DNA of 64,000 bases from Plasticicumulans lactativorans. GTDB lineage: Bacteria; Pseudomonadota; Gammaproteobacteria; Competibacterales; Competibacteraceae. Position 1 is the stretch's first letter; every line of letters begins with the position of its first letter. This document shows positions 51,978-61,806 of the stretch, one piece after another. The notes under the pieces are model-generated. The model was not told the DNA's origin. It did no database searches and worked only from the letters and a program-made list of their open reading frames with translations. Position numbers and translations under genes: made by a program. The stretch covers positions 1 to 64,000 of the forward strand of contig NZ_SLWY01000021.1 in NCBI RefSeq assembly GCF_004341245.1, read 5' to 3'.

Positions 51978-54821
51978 TCAGGGGCGCGCGATCTCCTGGC
52001 GCAGCTTCTCGATCTCCGCCCGCTGCGCGTCGGCCTGGGGGCCGCTCGGCCGCGCCGCCTTCAGGACGCTCTCGGCGCGTGCCTTCTCGCCCTGGCGGGC
52101 GAGCGCGCGGGCGTAGTTGAGGCGGGAGCTGACGCTGCCCGGTGACAGGCGCACCACCTCGCCCAGCACCTTCACCGCGCGTTCGACCTCGCCGTTGTCG
52201 AGCAGCAGGACGCCGTAGGTGTCCATAACCACCGGGACGTTGGGCGCCTGGTCGGCCGCGCGCTGGGCGTAGGCCAGGCCCTGCTTGGGATCGCTCTTGC
52301 GCAGCAGCCACGCCAGGTTGTTGAGCAGCAGCGGGGAGTCGTTGCCGCCGTCGATCACCCGCTTCAGCATCGCCGCGGCGTCGGCCTCGCGGTTGGCGGC
52401 GACGTAGAACTCCGACAGTTCACGGTACACCGGCGTATCGCCCGGATGCTGCGCGACCCAGTCCTCGAGCACCTTGATGCCCTGCGGCATCGCGCCGGCA
52501 CGCAGGTGCGCACGGGCCAGCTGGATCGCCAGCGCCGGGGTCGGGGTGCTCTCGAAGACCTTCGTCAGCGTGGCGACGGCGGCCTTGGGGTCGCCGAAGC
52601 TCGCTTCGAGCGCGCCGCGCTGCGCCTGCAGTTCGTTGCTCTCCGGGTGTACCCGCTGGGCCTCGTCGAGCACCGCGAGCGCCTCCGCGGTCTTGCCGTC
52701 CACCGCGAACATGCGGCTCAGCGCCGCGGACGCCAGCACGTTGCCGGGCTCGATCTTCAGCGCCCGCTGCAGGCTCGCGCGGGCGCGCTCGCGGTCGCCG
52801 CTGGCGGCGTAGGCACGCGCCAGCAGGTAGGCGACGCGCGCCGAATCGGGGCGCAGCGACTGCACGCGCTCCAGCACCACGGCCGCATTCGCCGCCTGCC
52901 CGGCGGCCAGTTGCGCTTCCGCCAGCGACTGCAGGAACGCCGGGTCGTTGTCATGATTGCCGGCCGCCGGGTCCTTCAGCAGCGCGATGGCCTGCTCGGC
53001 CTGGCCGCGCTCGACCAGGTAGGTCGCCAGCATCGCGCGCGGCTGCGGCGCCTGCGGATGCGCCGCCATGGCCTTGCGCAGCCAGTCGGCGGCGGCGTCC
53101 ACGCGACCGCTGCTCGCTTCCAGCCCGGCCATGTCCAGCAGCGCGCGCAGGTTGTCCGGCTCGCGCGCGATGAAGGCCTCGACGCGCTTGCGCGCCGCCT
53201 CGATGTCGCCGCCCTGCACGTCGAGCATGGCCAGGCTGCGGGTAGCGAAGAGGTCGTCGGGGGCTTCCTGGCTGGCCTGCGTGAACGCCTCGCGCGCCGC
53301 CTGCTGTTCGCCACGCAGGTACTGGATGCGGCCGATGGCGTTCAGCGCCGCGGCGTCGCCCGGCTCGCGCTGGCGCCAGCGCTGCGCCGCCTCCAGCGCC
53401 TTGTCGTACTCCTTGGCCCGCAGGTGCGTGGAAATCATCGCCACGTCGGCGGTGCGCAGCTTGGGATCGAGGGCGACGGCGCGTTCGAGTTCCTGCAGCC
53501 CCTCGTCGCGCTTGCCGGCGGCGATCAGGGCAAGGCCGTACATCTGGTGGGCGCGCGCCGACTGCGGCTGCAGCGTCGCGACCTTGCCGAGGTCCTGCAC
53601 TGCCGGCCCGACCTTGTTCTGGCGCAGGTAGACGTCGCCGCGCAGGGCGAGGAAATGCGGGTCGTTGGCGCGCTGGGCGGCGAAGGGCTGCAGCCGCGCC
53701 TCGGCCTTCGCGAAATCGCCGTTGCCGACGTACAGCGTCGCCAGCGCGAACGCCGGTTCGAACACGTTCGGCAGGCGGGCGGCGGCCTGCGACAGGTAGA
53801 CCTCGGCCTGCTGGCGCGCGTCACGCCGCAGCAGCGTCATGCCCAGGTACATCTGCGCCATGGCGTAGTCGGGCCGTGCCCGGATCACCTCCTCGAGCGC
53901 ACCCTGCGCCTCCTCCAGCCGGTCCTGGCGGTAGGCCAGTGCCCCCTGCAGGAACCTGGCGTCGGGGCTGCGTGGCGAGAGCTTGAGCACGTGGTCGATG
54001 TCCGCCTTGGCCTCGTCCAGCCGGTTCAGCTCGAGGTAGGCCTGGGCGCGCTTGACGTAGTCGAGCAGGTTGAGGCGACGGCTCTCGATCGCCTTGGTGT
54101 AGGCCTTGATGGCCTCGTCCTGCGCGTTCTCGACGAACAGCACGTCGCCGTTCAGGGTCCAGGCTTCGGCCAGCCCCGGGTCCTTCGCCACCGCCTTCGC
54201 GGTCCATTCCTTGGCCGCGCGCAGGTCGCCCGACAGGAACGCGAGCAGCCCCTGGCCCAGCAGGGTCTGCGCCGCCCCGGGGTCCTCGCTGACCGCCTTC
54301 GCGATCTCGGCGCGCGCCTTGTCCGCTTCGCCGAGCGACAGGAGGGCCCGCCCGCGCAGCACCAGCCACTCGGTGCGTTCGGCACGCGAGATGCCGTCGA
54401 CGATCGGCATGGTGTCGATCAGCTTGCGGTAGGCCTCCTGCTGGAACAGCGCCTTGGCCAGCGGCAGGGCCACCGCCACCGGCGACACCTTCAGCTCGAT
54501 GGCGCGCCGCAGTTCCTTCTCGGCGTTCACGCCGTCACCGACGCTGAGGTACAGGTTGCCGAGCAGCCAGCGCGCCTCGGCGTTGTTGGGGTTGCTGCGC
54601 AGGGCGTTCTTCAGCTCGATCGCCGATGCCCGCAGATCCCCCTTCTGCGCCAGCTCCTTGGCCCGCGCCACGTACTGCGCGTCGGTCAGTTCGGACTCGC
54701 AGCCACCCAGCATCCCGCCTCCGGCGATGATCAGGCCGAGTACCCCGGCCCGCACCGCCCCCCGCAGCGTCACCGGCACACCGGTGCGCACGGGATTCTC
54801 GTCTCCACGCTTGCGCAACAT
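51978..54821 (-). CDS. prsT: PEP-CTERM system TPR-repeat lipoprotein (PrsT type)
   Basis: A 947-residue protein made of more than twenty tetratricopeptide repeats. A basic start is followed by a hydrophobic segment and a lipobox ending in GGCES (Cys at about residue 41), so it is a lipoprotein. The opening of the mature part, YVARAKELAQKGDLRASAI, and repeats such as NNAEARWLLGNLYLSVGDG fit the PrsT family that accompanies exosortase and exopolysaccharide loci. No exosortase or PrsK/PrsR gene is in the window. The neighbouring retropepsin-like gene is 131 bases upstream in the same direction. Confidence 0.85.
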   Translation of the reverse strand: MLRKRGDENPVRTGVPVTLRGAVRAGVLGLIIAGGGMLGGCESELTDAQYVARAKELAQKGDLRASAIELKNALRSNPNNAEARWLLGNLYLSVGDGVNAEKELRRAIELKVSPVAVALPLAKALFQQEAYRKLIDTMPIVDGISRAERTEWLVLRGRALLSLGEADKARAEIAKAVSEDPGAAQTLLGQGLLAFLSGDLRAAKEWTAKAVAKDPGLAEAWTLNGDVLFVENAQDEAIKAYTKAIESRRLNLLDYVKRAQAYLELNRLDEAKADIDHVLKLSPRSPDARFLQGALAYRQDRLEEAQGALEEVIRARPDYAMAQMYLGMTLLRRDARQQAEVYLSQAAARLPNVFEPAFALATLYVGNGDFAKAEARLQPFAAQRANDPHFLALRGDVYLRQNKVGPAVQDLGKVATLQPQSARAHQMYGLALIAAGKRDEGLQELERAVALDPKLRTADVAMISTHLRAKEYDKALEAAQRWRQREPGDAAALNAIGRIQYLRGEQQAAREAFTQASQEAPDDLFATRSLAMLDVQGGDIEAARKRVEAFIAREPDNLRALLDMAGLEASSGRVDAAADWLRKAMAAHPQAPQPRAMLATYLVERGQAEQAIALLKDPAAGNHDNDPAFLQSLAEAQLAAGQAANAAVVLERVQSLRPDSARVAYLLARAYAASGDRERARASLQRALKIEPGNVLASAALSRMFAVDGKTAEALAVLDEAQRVHPESNELQAQRGALEASFGDPKAAVATLTKVFESTPTPALAIQLARAHLRAGAMPQGIKVLEDWVAQHPGDTPVYRELSEFYVAANREADAAAMLKRVIDGGNDSPLLLNNLAWLLRKSDPKQGLAYAQRAADQAPNVPVVMDTYGVLLLDNGEVERAVKVLGEVVRLSPGSVSSRLNYARALARQGEKARAESVLKAARPSGPQADAQRAEIEKLRQEIARP

Positions 54822-54952
54822 TCACAGCTCTCCATGGGTCGACCACTTCGGATTGGCGGCGATCCGGAACCCCGTCCGCACGCCGCGCGGCCGCCACCCT
54901 CGCACGCCGGTGGAGCGCACGCCAGACAAGCTTCGTTACATTCGGCGCCGGG

Positions 54953-55612
54953 TCAGGGTGCGTTCTGCCTGAGCACCAGCAGGCCCTGCTCGTGGCGCAT
55001 CTCGATGCGCCCGAGGAAGGTCATGCCGAGCAGCGGCCGTACCGGGAACTCGCCGTCGATGACGATGGCCTCGACGTTGTTCAGCGTGAGTTCGCCGACC
55101 TGCACCCGCGCCAGCATGAGCTGGTAGCCCGAGGTCACCCCCTGCGCCGTCGCGACGCCGATGCGGCTCCCCTGGGTGCGGAAGGCGAGCCCCAGGCGCT
55201 CGGCCTCGCGGCCGCTGAGCGACACGGTGCTGGCGCCGGTATCGACGAGGAACTCGACCGGGTAGCCGTTGATCGCGCCGCGGGCGACGTAGGCGCCGTT
55301 GCCCGCACGCAGGATCTGCGCCTCGCGGGTCGCCGGCGCGGCGTAGCGGGTGCCGATGTGGCGGCCGAGTTCGAGGCGCTGCACGCGGCCGTCGATCTCG
55401 ACGGTGACCTCGCTCGGGCTCGCGCGCAGCACGCGCACGCCGCCGGGGCCGGTTTCGCCCTGCGCCAGCGTCTGCTGGCGGCCGTCGACCTCGAGCACCG
55501 CCTTGCCCTCGAACAGCGCGAGCACGCGCACCTCTGCGGCGGCCGCCGGGCCGGCGGCGCCGAGCAGCAGGAACGCCAGGGCGAGTCGATGGAAGCACAC
55601 GGGTGAACGCAT
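54953..55612 (-). CDS. Retropepsin-like aspartic protease, clan AA (TIGR02281 type)
   Basis: An exported protein of 219 residues. The signal peptide is residues 1-26 (LALAFLLLGAAGPAAAA). The C-terminal half is a single-lobed pepsin domain with the active-site motif FLVDTGASTVSLS near residue 122 and the typical PLLGMTFLGRIEM near the end, so it should work as a dimer. The N-terminal half (VRVLALFEGKAVLEVDG) resembles a small beta domain. Its substrate is unknown. It precedes prsT and may be co-transcribed with it. Confidence 0.83.
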   Translation of the reverse strand: MRSPVCFHRLALAFLLLGAAGPAAAAEVRVLALFEGKAVLEVDGRQQTLAQGETGPGGVRVLRASPSEVTVEIDGRVQRLELGRHIGTRYAAPATREAQILRAGNGAYVARGAINGYPVEFLVDTGASTVSLSGREAERLGLAFRTQGSRIGVATAQGVTSGYQLMLARVQVGELTLNNVEAIVIDGEFPVRPLLGMTFLGRIEMRHEQGLLVLRQNAP

Positions 55613-55647
55613 GGCGGCATGCTCCTCAAAAGGACGGGAAGCCCCGA

Positions 55648-56574
55648 TCAGCTCCCCGTGGACGCCGCGCCCGGCGGCGTGCGGTGCCGGCGCCAGTCAT
55701 CCCACTGGCTCAGGCCGACGCCGGCGAACACCAGGGCCGAAGCGGCGAACTGGGCCGGCGTGAAGCGTTCGCCGAGGATCGCAAAACCGAACATCACCGT
55801 GAAGACCGGGATCAGGTTGGTGAACCCCGCCGCCTGCACCGCCGGCACGCGGCTGATGCCGTAGTTGTACAGGCCGTAGGCGCCGAGCGTGATCACCGTG
55901 CCGAGGTAGGCCACCGCGAGCAGCGCATCGGCGGGCCAGTGCGACGGCCACGGCGTCGACGGCAGCAGCAGCAGCGGCGCGAAGAAGAGCGCACCGGCCC
56001 AGGCCTGCAGCGCGGTCAGGAACAGCGGGTCGTAGTGGCGGCTCAGGCGCTTCATCAGCACCGTGTAGCCCGCCGCGCAGAGCATCGCGAGCAGCTCGAA
56101 GAGGTTGCCGAAGAGCGGCGCCGGCGCCTGCGCATCCGACTCCGCGGCGACGCTCAGCCAGGCCGCCCCGGCGATGGCGAGCGCGAAGCCGGCGCCCGTC
56201 CGCGGCGTCACCCGCTCCTTCAGCACGATCCCGGCGAGCAGGGCGACCAGCGCCGGCAGCAGCGCGGTGATCATGCCGGCCGCCGCGGCGCTGGTGTTGG
56301 CGAGCGCCACCGCCTCGAACAGGAAGTACAGGCAGGGCTCGAACAGCACCATCAGCAGCCAGTACTTGAGATCGCCCGGGCGTGGCGGCACGATGCGCAG
56401 CCGCGCCAGCAGCAGGGCGAAGCACAGGGCCGCCAGCGCCATGCGCAGCCACAGCATCCAGTACGGGTGCAGCCCGGCGAGCGCGATCTTGAAGGCGACG
56501 AACGAACTGCCCCAGAGCAGCATGGCGACCAGCAGGCCGAGGCGCGGAATCCAGTCGATCGCAGGCACGGGCAT
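55648..56574 (-). CDS. EamA/DMT-family transporter
   Basis: A ten-helix drug/metabolite transporter of 308 residues made of two EamA repeats. The first repeat starts LGLLVAMLLWGSSFVAFKIAL, and the second starts at about residue 155 (LFGNLFELLAMLCAAGYTVLMKR). NLIPVFTVMFGFAILGERFTP near the end is characteristic. The substrate cannot be predicted. The ATG at 56574 follows AGGG; the open frame further upstream is not protein-like. It is separated from the protease by 35 bases in the same direction. Confidence 0.88.
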   Translation of the reverse strand: MPVPAIDWIPRLGLLVAMLLWGSSFVAFKIALAGLHPYWMLWLRMALAALCFALLLARLRIVPPRPGDLKYWLLMVLFEPCLYFLFEAVALANTSAAAAGMITALLPALVALLAGIVLKERVTPRTGAGFALAIAGAAWLSVAAESDAQAPAPLFGNLFELLAMLCAAGYTVLMKRLSRHYDPLFLTALQAWAGALFFAPLLLLPSTPWPSHWPADALLAVAYLGTVITLGAYGLYNYGISRVPAVQAAGFTNLIPVFTVMFGFAILGERFTPAQFAASALVFAGVGLSQWDDWRRHRTPPGAASTGS

Positions 56575-56653
56575 GCGGGCACCCTGGTGGTGATGCGGCC
56601 CGCAGCGCGAACGCTCCGGCGGCATCGGCAGCAGCAAAGGGAGAGAGAACCGG

Positions 56654-57178
56654 ATGTCCACAGCCAGGGCCAGACCCAGCGGCGTCGAACGCTTCTTCGG
56701 CGAAGACGAGATCATCGTCACCAAGACCGACCTCAAGGGCCGCCTCACCTACGCCAACCCGCTGTTCCTGAGCCTCGCCGGGCTCAGCGAAGCCGAGGCG
56801 CTCGGCCAGCCCCACAACATCATCCGCCACCCGGAAATGCCCCGCTGCATCTTCAAGCTGCTGTGGGACACCATCGCCGCCGGCAACGAACTCTTCGCCT
56901 ACGTCTGCAACATGGCGGTGAACGGCGACCACTACTGGGTGCTCGCCCACGTCACCCCCACCTTCGACGGCAACGGCGGCATCGTCGGCTACCATTCCAA
57001 CCGCCGCAAGCCGCGGCGCGAGAGCGTGGAACGCGCGACGGCGCTGTACCGCGAACTGCTCGCCGAAGAACGCCGCCAGGGCGACGGCAGCGCCGGACTG
57101 CGCGCCTCCTGCGCCCTGCTCGAACGCAAGCTCGCCGCCACGGGTCAGCAATACGATGAGTTCGTCTTCTCCCTCTGA
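56654..57178 (+). CDS. PAS-domain sensor protein (Aer-like PAS)
   Basis: A soluble single PAS domain of 174 residues. It resembles the N-terminal PAS of the aerotaxis receptor Aer: [41 protein letters not shown], and [16 protein letters not shown] with the Trp/His pattern seen in FAD-binding members. The C-terminal 50 residues form a charged helix. GGGAG precedes the ATG. The stop lies 23 bases inside the next gene, so the two are coupled and probably work as a split chemoreceptor. Confidence 0.85.
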   Translation: MSTARARPSGVERFFGEDEIIVTKTDLKGRLTYANPLFLSLAGLSEAEALGQPHNIIRHPEMPRCIFKLLWDTIAAGNELFAYVCNMAVNGDHYWVLAHVTPTFDGNGGIVGYHSNRRKPRRESVERATALYRELLAEERRQGDGSAGLRASCALLERKLAATGQQYDEFVFSL

Positions 57179-58388
57179 GCCGGCGCACGCCGGCGATGCC
57201 AACCCCGCCGCGCTGCGGGCCGAACTCGAACGCTACCGGCACTGGATACCGCAGATCGCGGCGGTGTGCCGCGCGGTCGCCGAGGGCAACCTCGAACCGC
57301 GGCTGACGCGCATCGACGTCGACGGCGAGCTCGGCGAGCTGCTGCACAGCCTCAACCACATGCTCGACCTGACCGACGCGCTGCTGCGCGAGGCCTCGGC
57401 GACGATGGCCTACGCGAGCCGCGACCGCTACTTCCGCCACATCCTGCCGGCCGGCCTGCGCGGCACCTACCTGCGCACCGCCCAGTTGATCAACGACGCC
57501 ACCGACGAGATGGGGCGCAAGAGCGCGGCGCTGGTCGGCGCCGAGCGCCGCCGCGGCGAACTGGCGACGGCCTTCGAGCACTCGGTGCACGGCGTGGTGC
57601 AGACGCTGTCGGCGGCGGTGACCGAGCTGCAGGCCACCGCCGAGTCGCTCAAGGGCATCGCCGACCACACCGCGCAGAAGGCCGCCGCCGCCGTGGTGGT
57701 GTCGGACCGCAGCAGCGTCGACATGGCGCGCGCCGCCGACGCCACCGAAGCCCTCACCGTGTCGATCCGCGGCACCGGCAACCGCATCGCCGAGTCCTCG
57801 GCCCTCGCCCACACCACCGCGCAGGACGTCGAGCGCGCCGGCAGCATCGTGCAGGAGCTCGCCGAATGCTCGGGCAGCATCGGCCGGGTCAGCGGGCTGA
57901 TCCAGAAGATCGCCGGGCAGACGCGCCTGCTCGCGCTCAACGCCACCATCGAGGCGGTGCGCGCCGGCGCCGCCGGGCGCGGCTTCGCGGTGGTCGCCTC
58001 GGAGGTCAAGGCGCTGTCGAACCAGACCCAGGAGGCCACCGGCGACATCGGCAACCAGATCTCGCGCATCCAGGTCGCCACCGACGAGGTGGTGCGCGCC
58101 ATCCGCCGCGTCGCCGGCACCATCAACGAGATGGACCGCCACGCCGCCAGCATCGCCGAGACCGTGCGCGAGCAGACCGAGGTCACCCACACCATCGGCG
58201 TGAGCGTCAGCGCCGCGGCCGACAGCAGCCGCACGGTGTCGGGCAACGTCTCGGAGATGGTGCAGGCGGCCGAGGCCACCAGCGGCGCCGCCGACGAACT
58301 GCTGCACGCCGCGCGCGGCCTGTCGCAGCTCGCCGAAACCCTCGCCGTCGAGGTCGACGGCTTCCTGCGCCAGATGCGCCACGACTGA
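57156..58388 (+). CDS. Soluble methyl-accepting chemotaxis protein
   Basis: A cytoplasmic chemoreceptor of 410 residues without membrane segments. Residues about 20-130 look HAMP-like ([30 protein letters not shown]). The signalling hairpin is [20 protein letters not shown] followed by [20 protein letters not shown], where the usual Asn of QTNLLALNAAIEA is Arg. It overlaps the PAS gene by 23 bases, suggesting that the PAS protein gives it its input. The C-terminus lacks a CheR-tethering pentapeptide (ends QMRHD). Confidence 0.9.
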   Translation: MSSSSPSEPAHAGDANPAALRAELERYRHWIPQIAAVCRAVAEGNLEPRLTRIDVDGELGELLHSLNHMLDLTDALLREASATMAYASRDRYFRHILPAGLRGTYLRTAQLINDATDEMGRKSAALVGAERRRGELATAFEHSVHGVVQTLSAAVTELQATAESLKGIADHTAQKAAAAVVVSDRSSVDMARAADATEALTVSIRGTGNRIAESSALAHTTAQDVERAGSIVQELAECSGSIGRVSGLIQKIAGQTRLLALNATIEAVRAGAAGRGFAVVASEVKALSNQTQEATGDIGNQISRIQVATDEVVRAIRRVAGTINEMDRHAASIAETVREQTEVTHTIGVSVSAAADSSRTVSGNVSEMVQAAEATSGAADELLHAARGLSQLAETLAVEVDGFLRQMRHD

Positions 58389-58406
58389 GGCGCGGCGCCC
58401 GGCGGT

Positions 58407-58922
58407 TCAGCCGCCGGCGGCGTCCCAGCCGCGCAGGCGCGCCCAGATCAGCCGGAAGGCGCCGGTGAAGTCGTCCGGGCGCGCGCGCAGCCAGGCGTCG
58501 ACGGCTTCGGGGGCGAACCAGCGGCCCTCGTCGATCTCGACCGGATCGAGCCGGAACGGCCCCTCGGCGCTCAGCACGAACACCTGCGCGAACTCCTGCC
58601 CGGTCGCGGCGCTCGCCGGCAACTCGAAGCGCGGCGCGGGCACCGCGTCGGGTGTCCAGCCCAGTTCCTCGGCGAGTTCGCGCGGCAGGCAGGCGGCGTA
58701 GGTCTCGCCCGCCTCGACGTGCCCGGCGGCCGAGGAGTCCCAGCGCCCGGGGTCATTGTCCTTGTACGGCGAGCGCTTCTGCAGGAACACCTCGCCGGCG
58801 GCGTTGAACAGCACGGCGTGCGCCGAGCGGTGGCGCCAGCCGCGGCGGTGCACCTCGGCGCGCGTCGCGCGCCCGAGCACGCGGTTGTCGACGTCGACGA
58901 CGTCGAACCACTCCTCGGCCAT
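58407..58922 (-). CDS. Nudix hydrolase (YfcD-like)
   Basis: A 171-residue Nudix enzyme. The Nudix box is complete (residues about 66-88: G-x5-E-x7-REL-x-EE-x-G, seen as GHVEAGE ... RELAEELGW). The N-terminus EEWFDVVDVDNRVLGRATR and SAHAVLFNAAGEVFLQKRS place it in the YfcD/IPP-isomerase-like group. The substrate is unknown. It starts 35 bases downstream of the ferredoxin reductase stop in the same direction. Confidence 0.87.
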   Translation of the reverse strand: MAEEWFDVVDVDNRVLGRATRAEVHRRGWRHRSAHAVLFNAAGEVFLQKRSPYKDNDPGRWDSSAAGHVEAGETYAACLPRELAEELGWTPDAVPAPRFELPASAATGQEFAQVFVLSAEGPFRLDPVEIDEGRWFAPEAVDAWLRARPDDFTGAFRLIWARLRGWDAAGG

Positions 58923-58957
58923 CGGCCGCCCCTCGTCGCGGGCCGCGCCGGCGTCGC

Positions 58958-59728
58958 TCACCAGTAGTTCTCGACCGCCAGGTTGCCCGGCTTGCCGCGC
59001 TTCGCCACGGTGAGGCCGCGGGTGGTCAGCAGCTTGCGCGTCTCCTCGACCATGTCGGGGTTGCCGCAGATCATCACGCGCGAGTGCTCCACGCTGATCG
59101 GCAGGCCGACGTGCGCCTCCAGCTCGCCGCTCGCGAGCAGTTCGGTGATGCGCGCGCCGAGGGCACCGTCGACCGCCTCGCGCGTCACCACCTGCACGTA
59201 CTCGAGCTTGTGCGCGTGCTCGGCGAACAGCTCGTTCCAGCCGAAGCTGCGGATCTCCTCCTGGTAGGTCAGCTCGTGGGCCTCGCGCACGCTGTGCACG
59301 AGCACGATGCGCTCGTACTGCTCCCAGGTGTCGAAGTCGTAGAGGATCGAGATGAACGGCGCGAGCCCGGTGCCGGTGGAGAGCATCCACAGGTCGCGGC
59401 CGCACTCGAAGCGGTCGGTGGTCAGGAAGCCGTAGTTGGTCTTCTCGACGAACAGTTCGTCGCCTTCCTGCAGCTTGGCGAGTTCGGTGGTGAACTCGCC
59501 GTTGGGGACGACGATCGAGTAGAACTCGAGGTGGTCCTCCCAGTTGGCCGAGGCGATCGAGTACGCGCGCCAGACGATCGCGTCGTCCTTGCGCACGCCG
59601 AGGCGCGCGAACTGGCCGGGCACGAAGCGGTAGCCGGGGTGGCGCGTGGTCTTGAACGAGAACAGGTTGGGCGCCCAGCGCTGGATCTCGGTGATCTTCT
59701 CGACGGTGTACTTTTCGGCGGCGGACAT
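58958..59728 (-). CDS. fpr: Ferredoxin-NADP(+) reductase
   Basis: A bacterial flavoprotein of 256 residues exchanging electrons between NADPH and ferredoxin or flavodoxin. The FAD-binding motif is RAYSIASANWEDHLEFY, the pyrophosphate region LWMLSTGTGLAPFISIL, and the NADP part VMICGNPDMVEETRKLL. The C-terminus ends GNLAVENYW, an extension past the Tyr seen in some subclass members. I choose the ATG at 59728 because GGAG lies about nine bases upstream; 59743 is the alternative. It may feed the iron-sulfur enzymes of the region. Confidence 0.92.
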   Translation of the reverse strand: MSAAEKYTVEKITEIQRWAPNLFSFKTTRHPGYRFVPGQFARLGVRKDDAIVWRAYSIASANWEDHLEFYSIVVPNGEFTTELAKLQEGDELFVEKTNYGFLTTDRFECGRDLWMLSTGTGLAPFISILYDFDTWEQYERIVLVHSVREAHELTYQEEIRSFGWNELFAEHAHKLEYVQVVTREAVDGALGARITELLASGELEAHVGLPISVEHSRVMICGNPDMVEETRKLLTTRGLTVAKRGKPGNLAVENYW

Positions 59729-59915
59729 CGTCCAGGTCTCCATGTGAACGGGGCGGCGCGGCAGGCGCCGGGCGGTCATCGGCGATACGCGCGCAAAGGC
59801 TAGCAGGACGTCATATAACGCATAAATAATTTCGGGCGCTCTGCTTATTACGTGATCCGCGGCGCGCACCGCGTCCGCCGTGACCGCCCGGCGGGGCTCG
59901 GATAAGCTCCGCGCC

Positions 59916-61736
59916 ATGTCCGATCCCGCCCTCGACGTCCTCCGCGACACCTTCGGTTACGAACGCTTCCGCGGCCCGCAGGCCGAGATCGTCGCCCACG
60001 TCGTCGCCGGCGGCGATGCCCTGGTGCTGATGCCGACCGGCGGCGGCAAGTCGCTGTGCTACCAGGTGCCGGCGCTGGTGCGCGCGGGCTGCGGCATCGT
60101 CGTCTCGCCGCTGATCGCGCTGATGCACGACCAGGTCGACGCGCTGCTGCAGCTCGGCGTGCGCGCCGCCTACCTGAATTCGAGCCTCGCGCCCGAGGCG
60201 GCGCGCGCGGTCGAGCGCGAGCTGCTCGACGGCCGCCTCGACCTGCTCTACGTCGCCCCCGAGCGGCTCGTCACCGAGCGCTTCCTCGGGCTGCTGGAGC
60301 GGATCACGCCGGCGCTGTTCGCGATCGACGAGGCGCACTGCGTGTCGCAGTGGGGGCACGACTTCCGCCGCGAGTACCAGCAGCTGTCGGTGCTGCACGA
60401 GCGCTTCCCGGCCGTGCCGCGGCTCGCGCTGACCGCCACCGCCGACGCGCTCACCCGCGAGGACATCCGCGCCCAGCTCGGGCTCGGCGACGCGCGCGTG
60501 TTCCTGTCGAGCTTCGACCGCCCGAACATCCGCTACCGCATCGTCCCCAAGCACAACGCCCGCCAGCAACTGCTGCGCTTCCTGGAGGCCGAGCACCGCG
60601 GCGACGCCGGCATCGTCTACTGCCTGTCGCGGCGCGCGGTCGACGACACCGCCGCCTGGCTCGCCGCGCAGGGCTGGAACGCCCTGCCCTACCACGCCGG
60701 CCTCGCCGCCGAGCTGCGCCGCGCCCACCAGGACCGCTTCATCCGCGAGGAAGGCGTGGTGATGGTCGCCACGGTCGCCTTCGGCATGGGCATCGACAAG
60801 CCCAACGTGCGCTTCGTCGCCCACCTCGACCTGCCGCGCTCGCTCGAAGGCTATTACCAGGAGACCGGCCGCGCCGGGCGCGACGGGCTGCCGGCGAACG
60901 CCTGGCTCAGCTACGGCCTCGCCGACGCCATCGCGATGCGCCGGCTGCTCGCCGAGGCCCCCGAGGACGGCCTGCCGCGCGACCCGGCGCGCGAGCGCAT
61001 CGACCGCCACAAGCTCGACGCCCTGCTCGCCTACTGCGAGACCGCCGACTGCCGCCGCCGCGTGCTGCTCGGCTACTTCGGCGAGCGCGACACCGCGCCC
61101 TGCGGCAACTGCGACACCTGCCTCGCGCCGGTGGAGCGCTGGGACGGCACCCGCGCCGCGCAGATGGCGCTGTCGACGGTCTACCGCACCGGCCAGCGCT
61201 ACGGCGTCGGCCACCTGATCGACGTGCTGCTCGGGCGCGAGACCGACAAGGTGCGCGAGCAGGGCCACGCCGCGCTCAGCGTCTGGAACATCGGCGGCGA
61301 GCTCGACGAGGGCGGCTGGCGCTCGGTGTTCCGCCAGTTGATCGCCGCCGGCCTGCTCGCGGTCGACCTCGAAGGCTACGGCGGCCTGCGCCTGACCGAG
61401 GCGGCGCGGCCGCTGCTGAAGGGCGAGCACACGCTGTGGCTGCGCCGCGACCCGGCGCCGCCGCGCAGCAGCGGGCGCACCCCGCGCCGCGCCGCCGAAG
61501 GGCCGTTCGAGCACCCGCGCGAGCGCGCGCTGTGGGAGGCGCTGCGGCGCAAGCGCCTGGAACTCGCGCGCGAACAGGGCGTGCCGCCGTACGTGATCTT
61601 CCACGACGCCACGCTGGTCGAGATGGTCGAACGCCAGCCCGCCTCGCTCGCCGAACTCGGCCACATCGCCGGGGTCGGCTCGCGCAAGCTCGAACGCTAC
61701 GGCGATGCCTTCCTCGAGGTGCTCGCGGGGTTCTGA
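59916..61736 (+). CDS. recQ: ATP-dependent DNA helicase RecQ
   Basis: 3'-5' helicase of recombination and fork repair, 606 residues. Walker A is [12 protein letters not shown] at about residue 48, motif [19 protein letters not shown], motif [11 protein letters not shown]. The RQC zinc site uses [17 protein letters not shown] and CGNCDTC, and an HRDC domain closes the protein ([19 protein letters not shown]). The start at 59916 gives the standard N-terminus ([20 protein letters not shown]). An AT-rich stretch at 59810-59860 between it and fpr probably holds both promoters. Confidence 0.96.
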   Translation: MSDPALDVLRDTFGYERFRGPQAEIVAHVVAGGDALVLMPTGGGKSLCYQVPALVRAGCGIVVSPLIALMHDQVDALLQLGVRAAYLNSSLAPEAARAVERELLDGRLDLLYVAPERLVTERFLGLLERITPALFAIDEAHCVSQWGHDFRREYQQLSVLHERFPAVPRLALTATADALTREDIRAQLGLGDARVFLSSFDRPNIRYRIVPKHNARQQLLRFLEAEHRGDAGIVYCLSRRAVDDTAAWLAAQGWNALPYHAGLAAELRRAHQDRFIREEGVVMVATVAFGMGIDKPNVRFVAHLDLPRSLEGYYQETGRAGRDGLPANAWLSYGLADAIAMRRLLAEAPEDGLPRDPARERIDRHKLDALLAYCETADCRRRVLLGYFGERDTAPCGNCDTCLAPVERWDGTRAAQMALSTVYRTGQRYGVGHLIDVLLGRETDKVREQGHAALSVWNIGGELDEGGWRSVFRQLIAAGLLAVDLEGYGGLRLTEAARPLLKGEHTLWLRRDPAPPRSSGRTPRRAAEGPFEHPRERALWEALRRKRLELAREQGVPPYVIFHDATLVEMVERQPASLAELGHIAGVGSRKLERYGDAFLEVLAGF

Positions 61737-61806
61737 GGCCGCGCCGGGGTGGCGCCGCCGGCGCGACGGGCTAGGCTCGATGCCAACCCCCCACCCGGCC
61801 CGCGCC

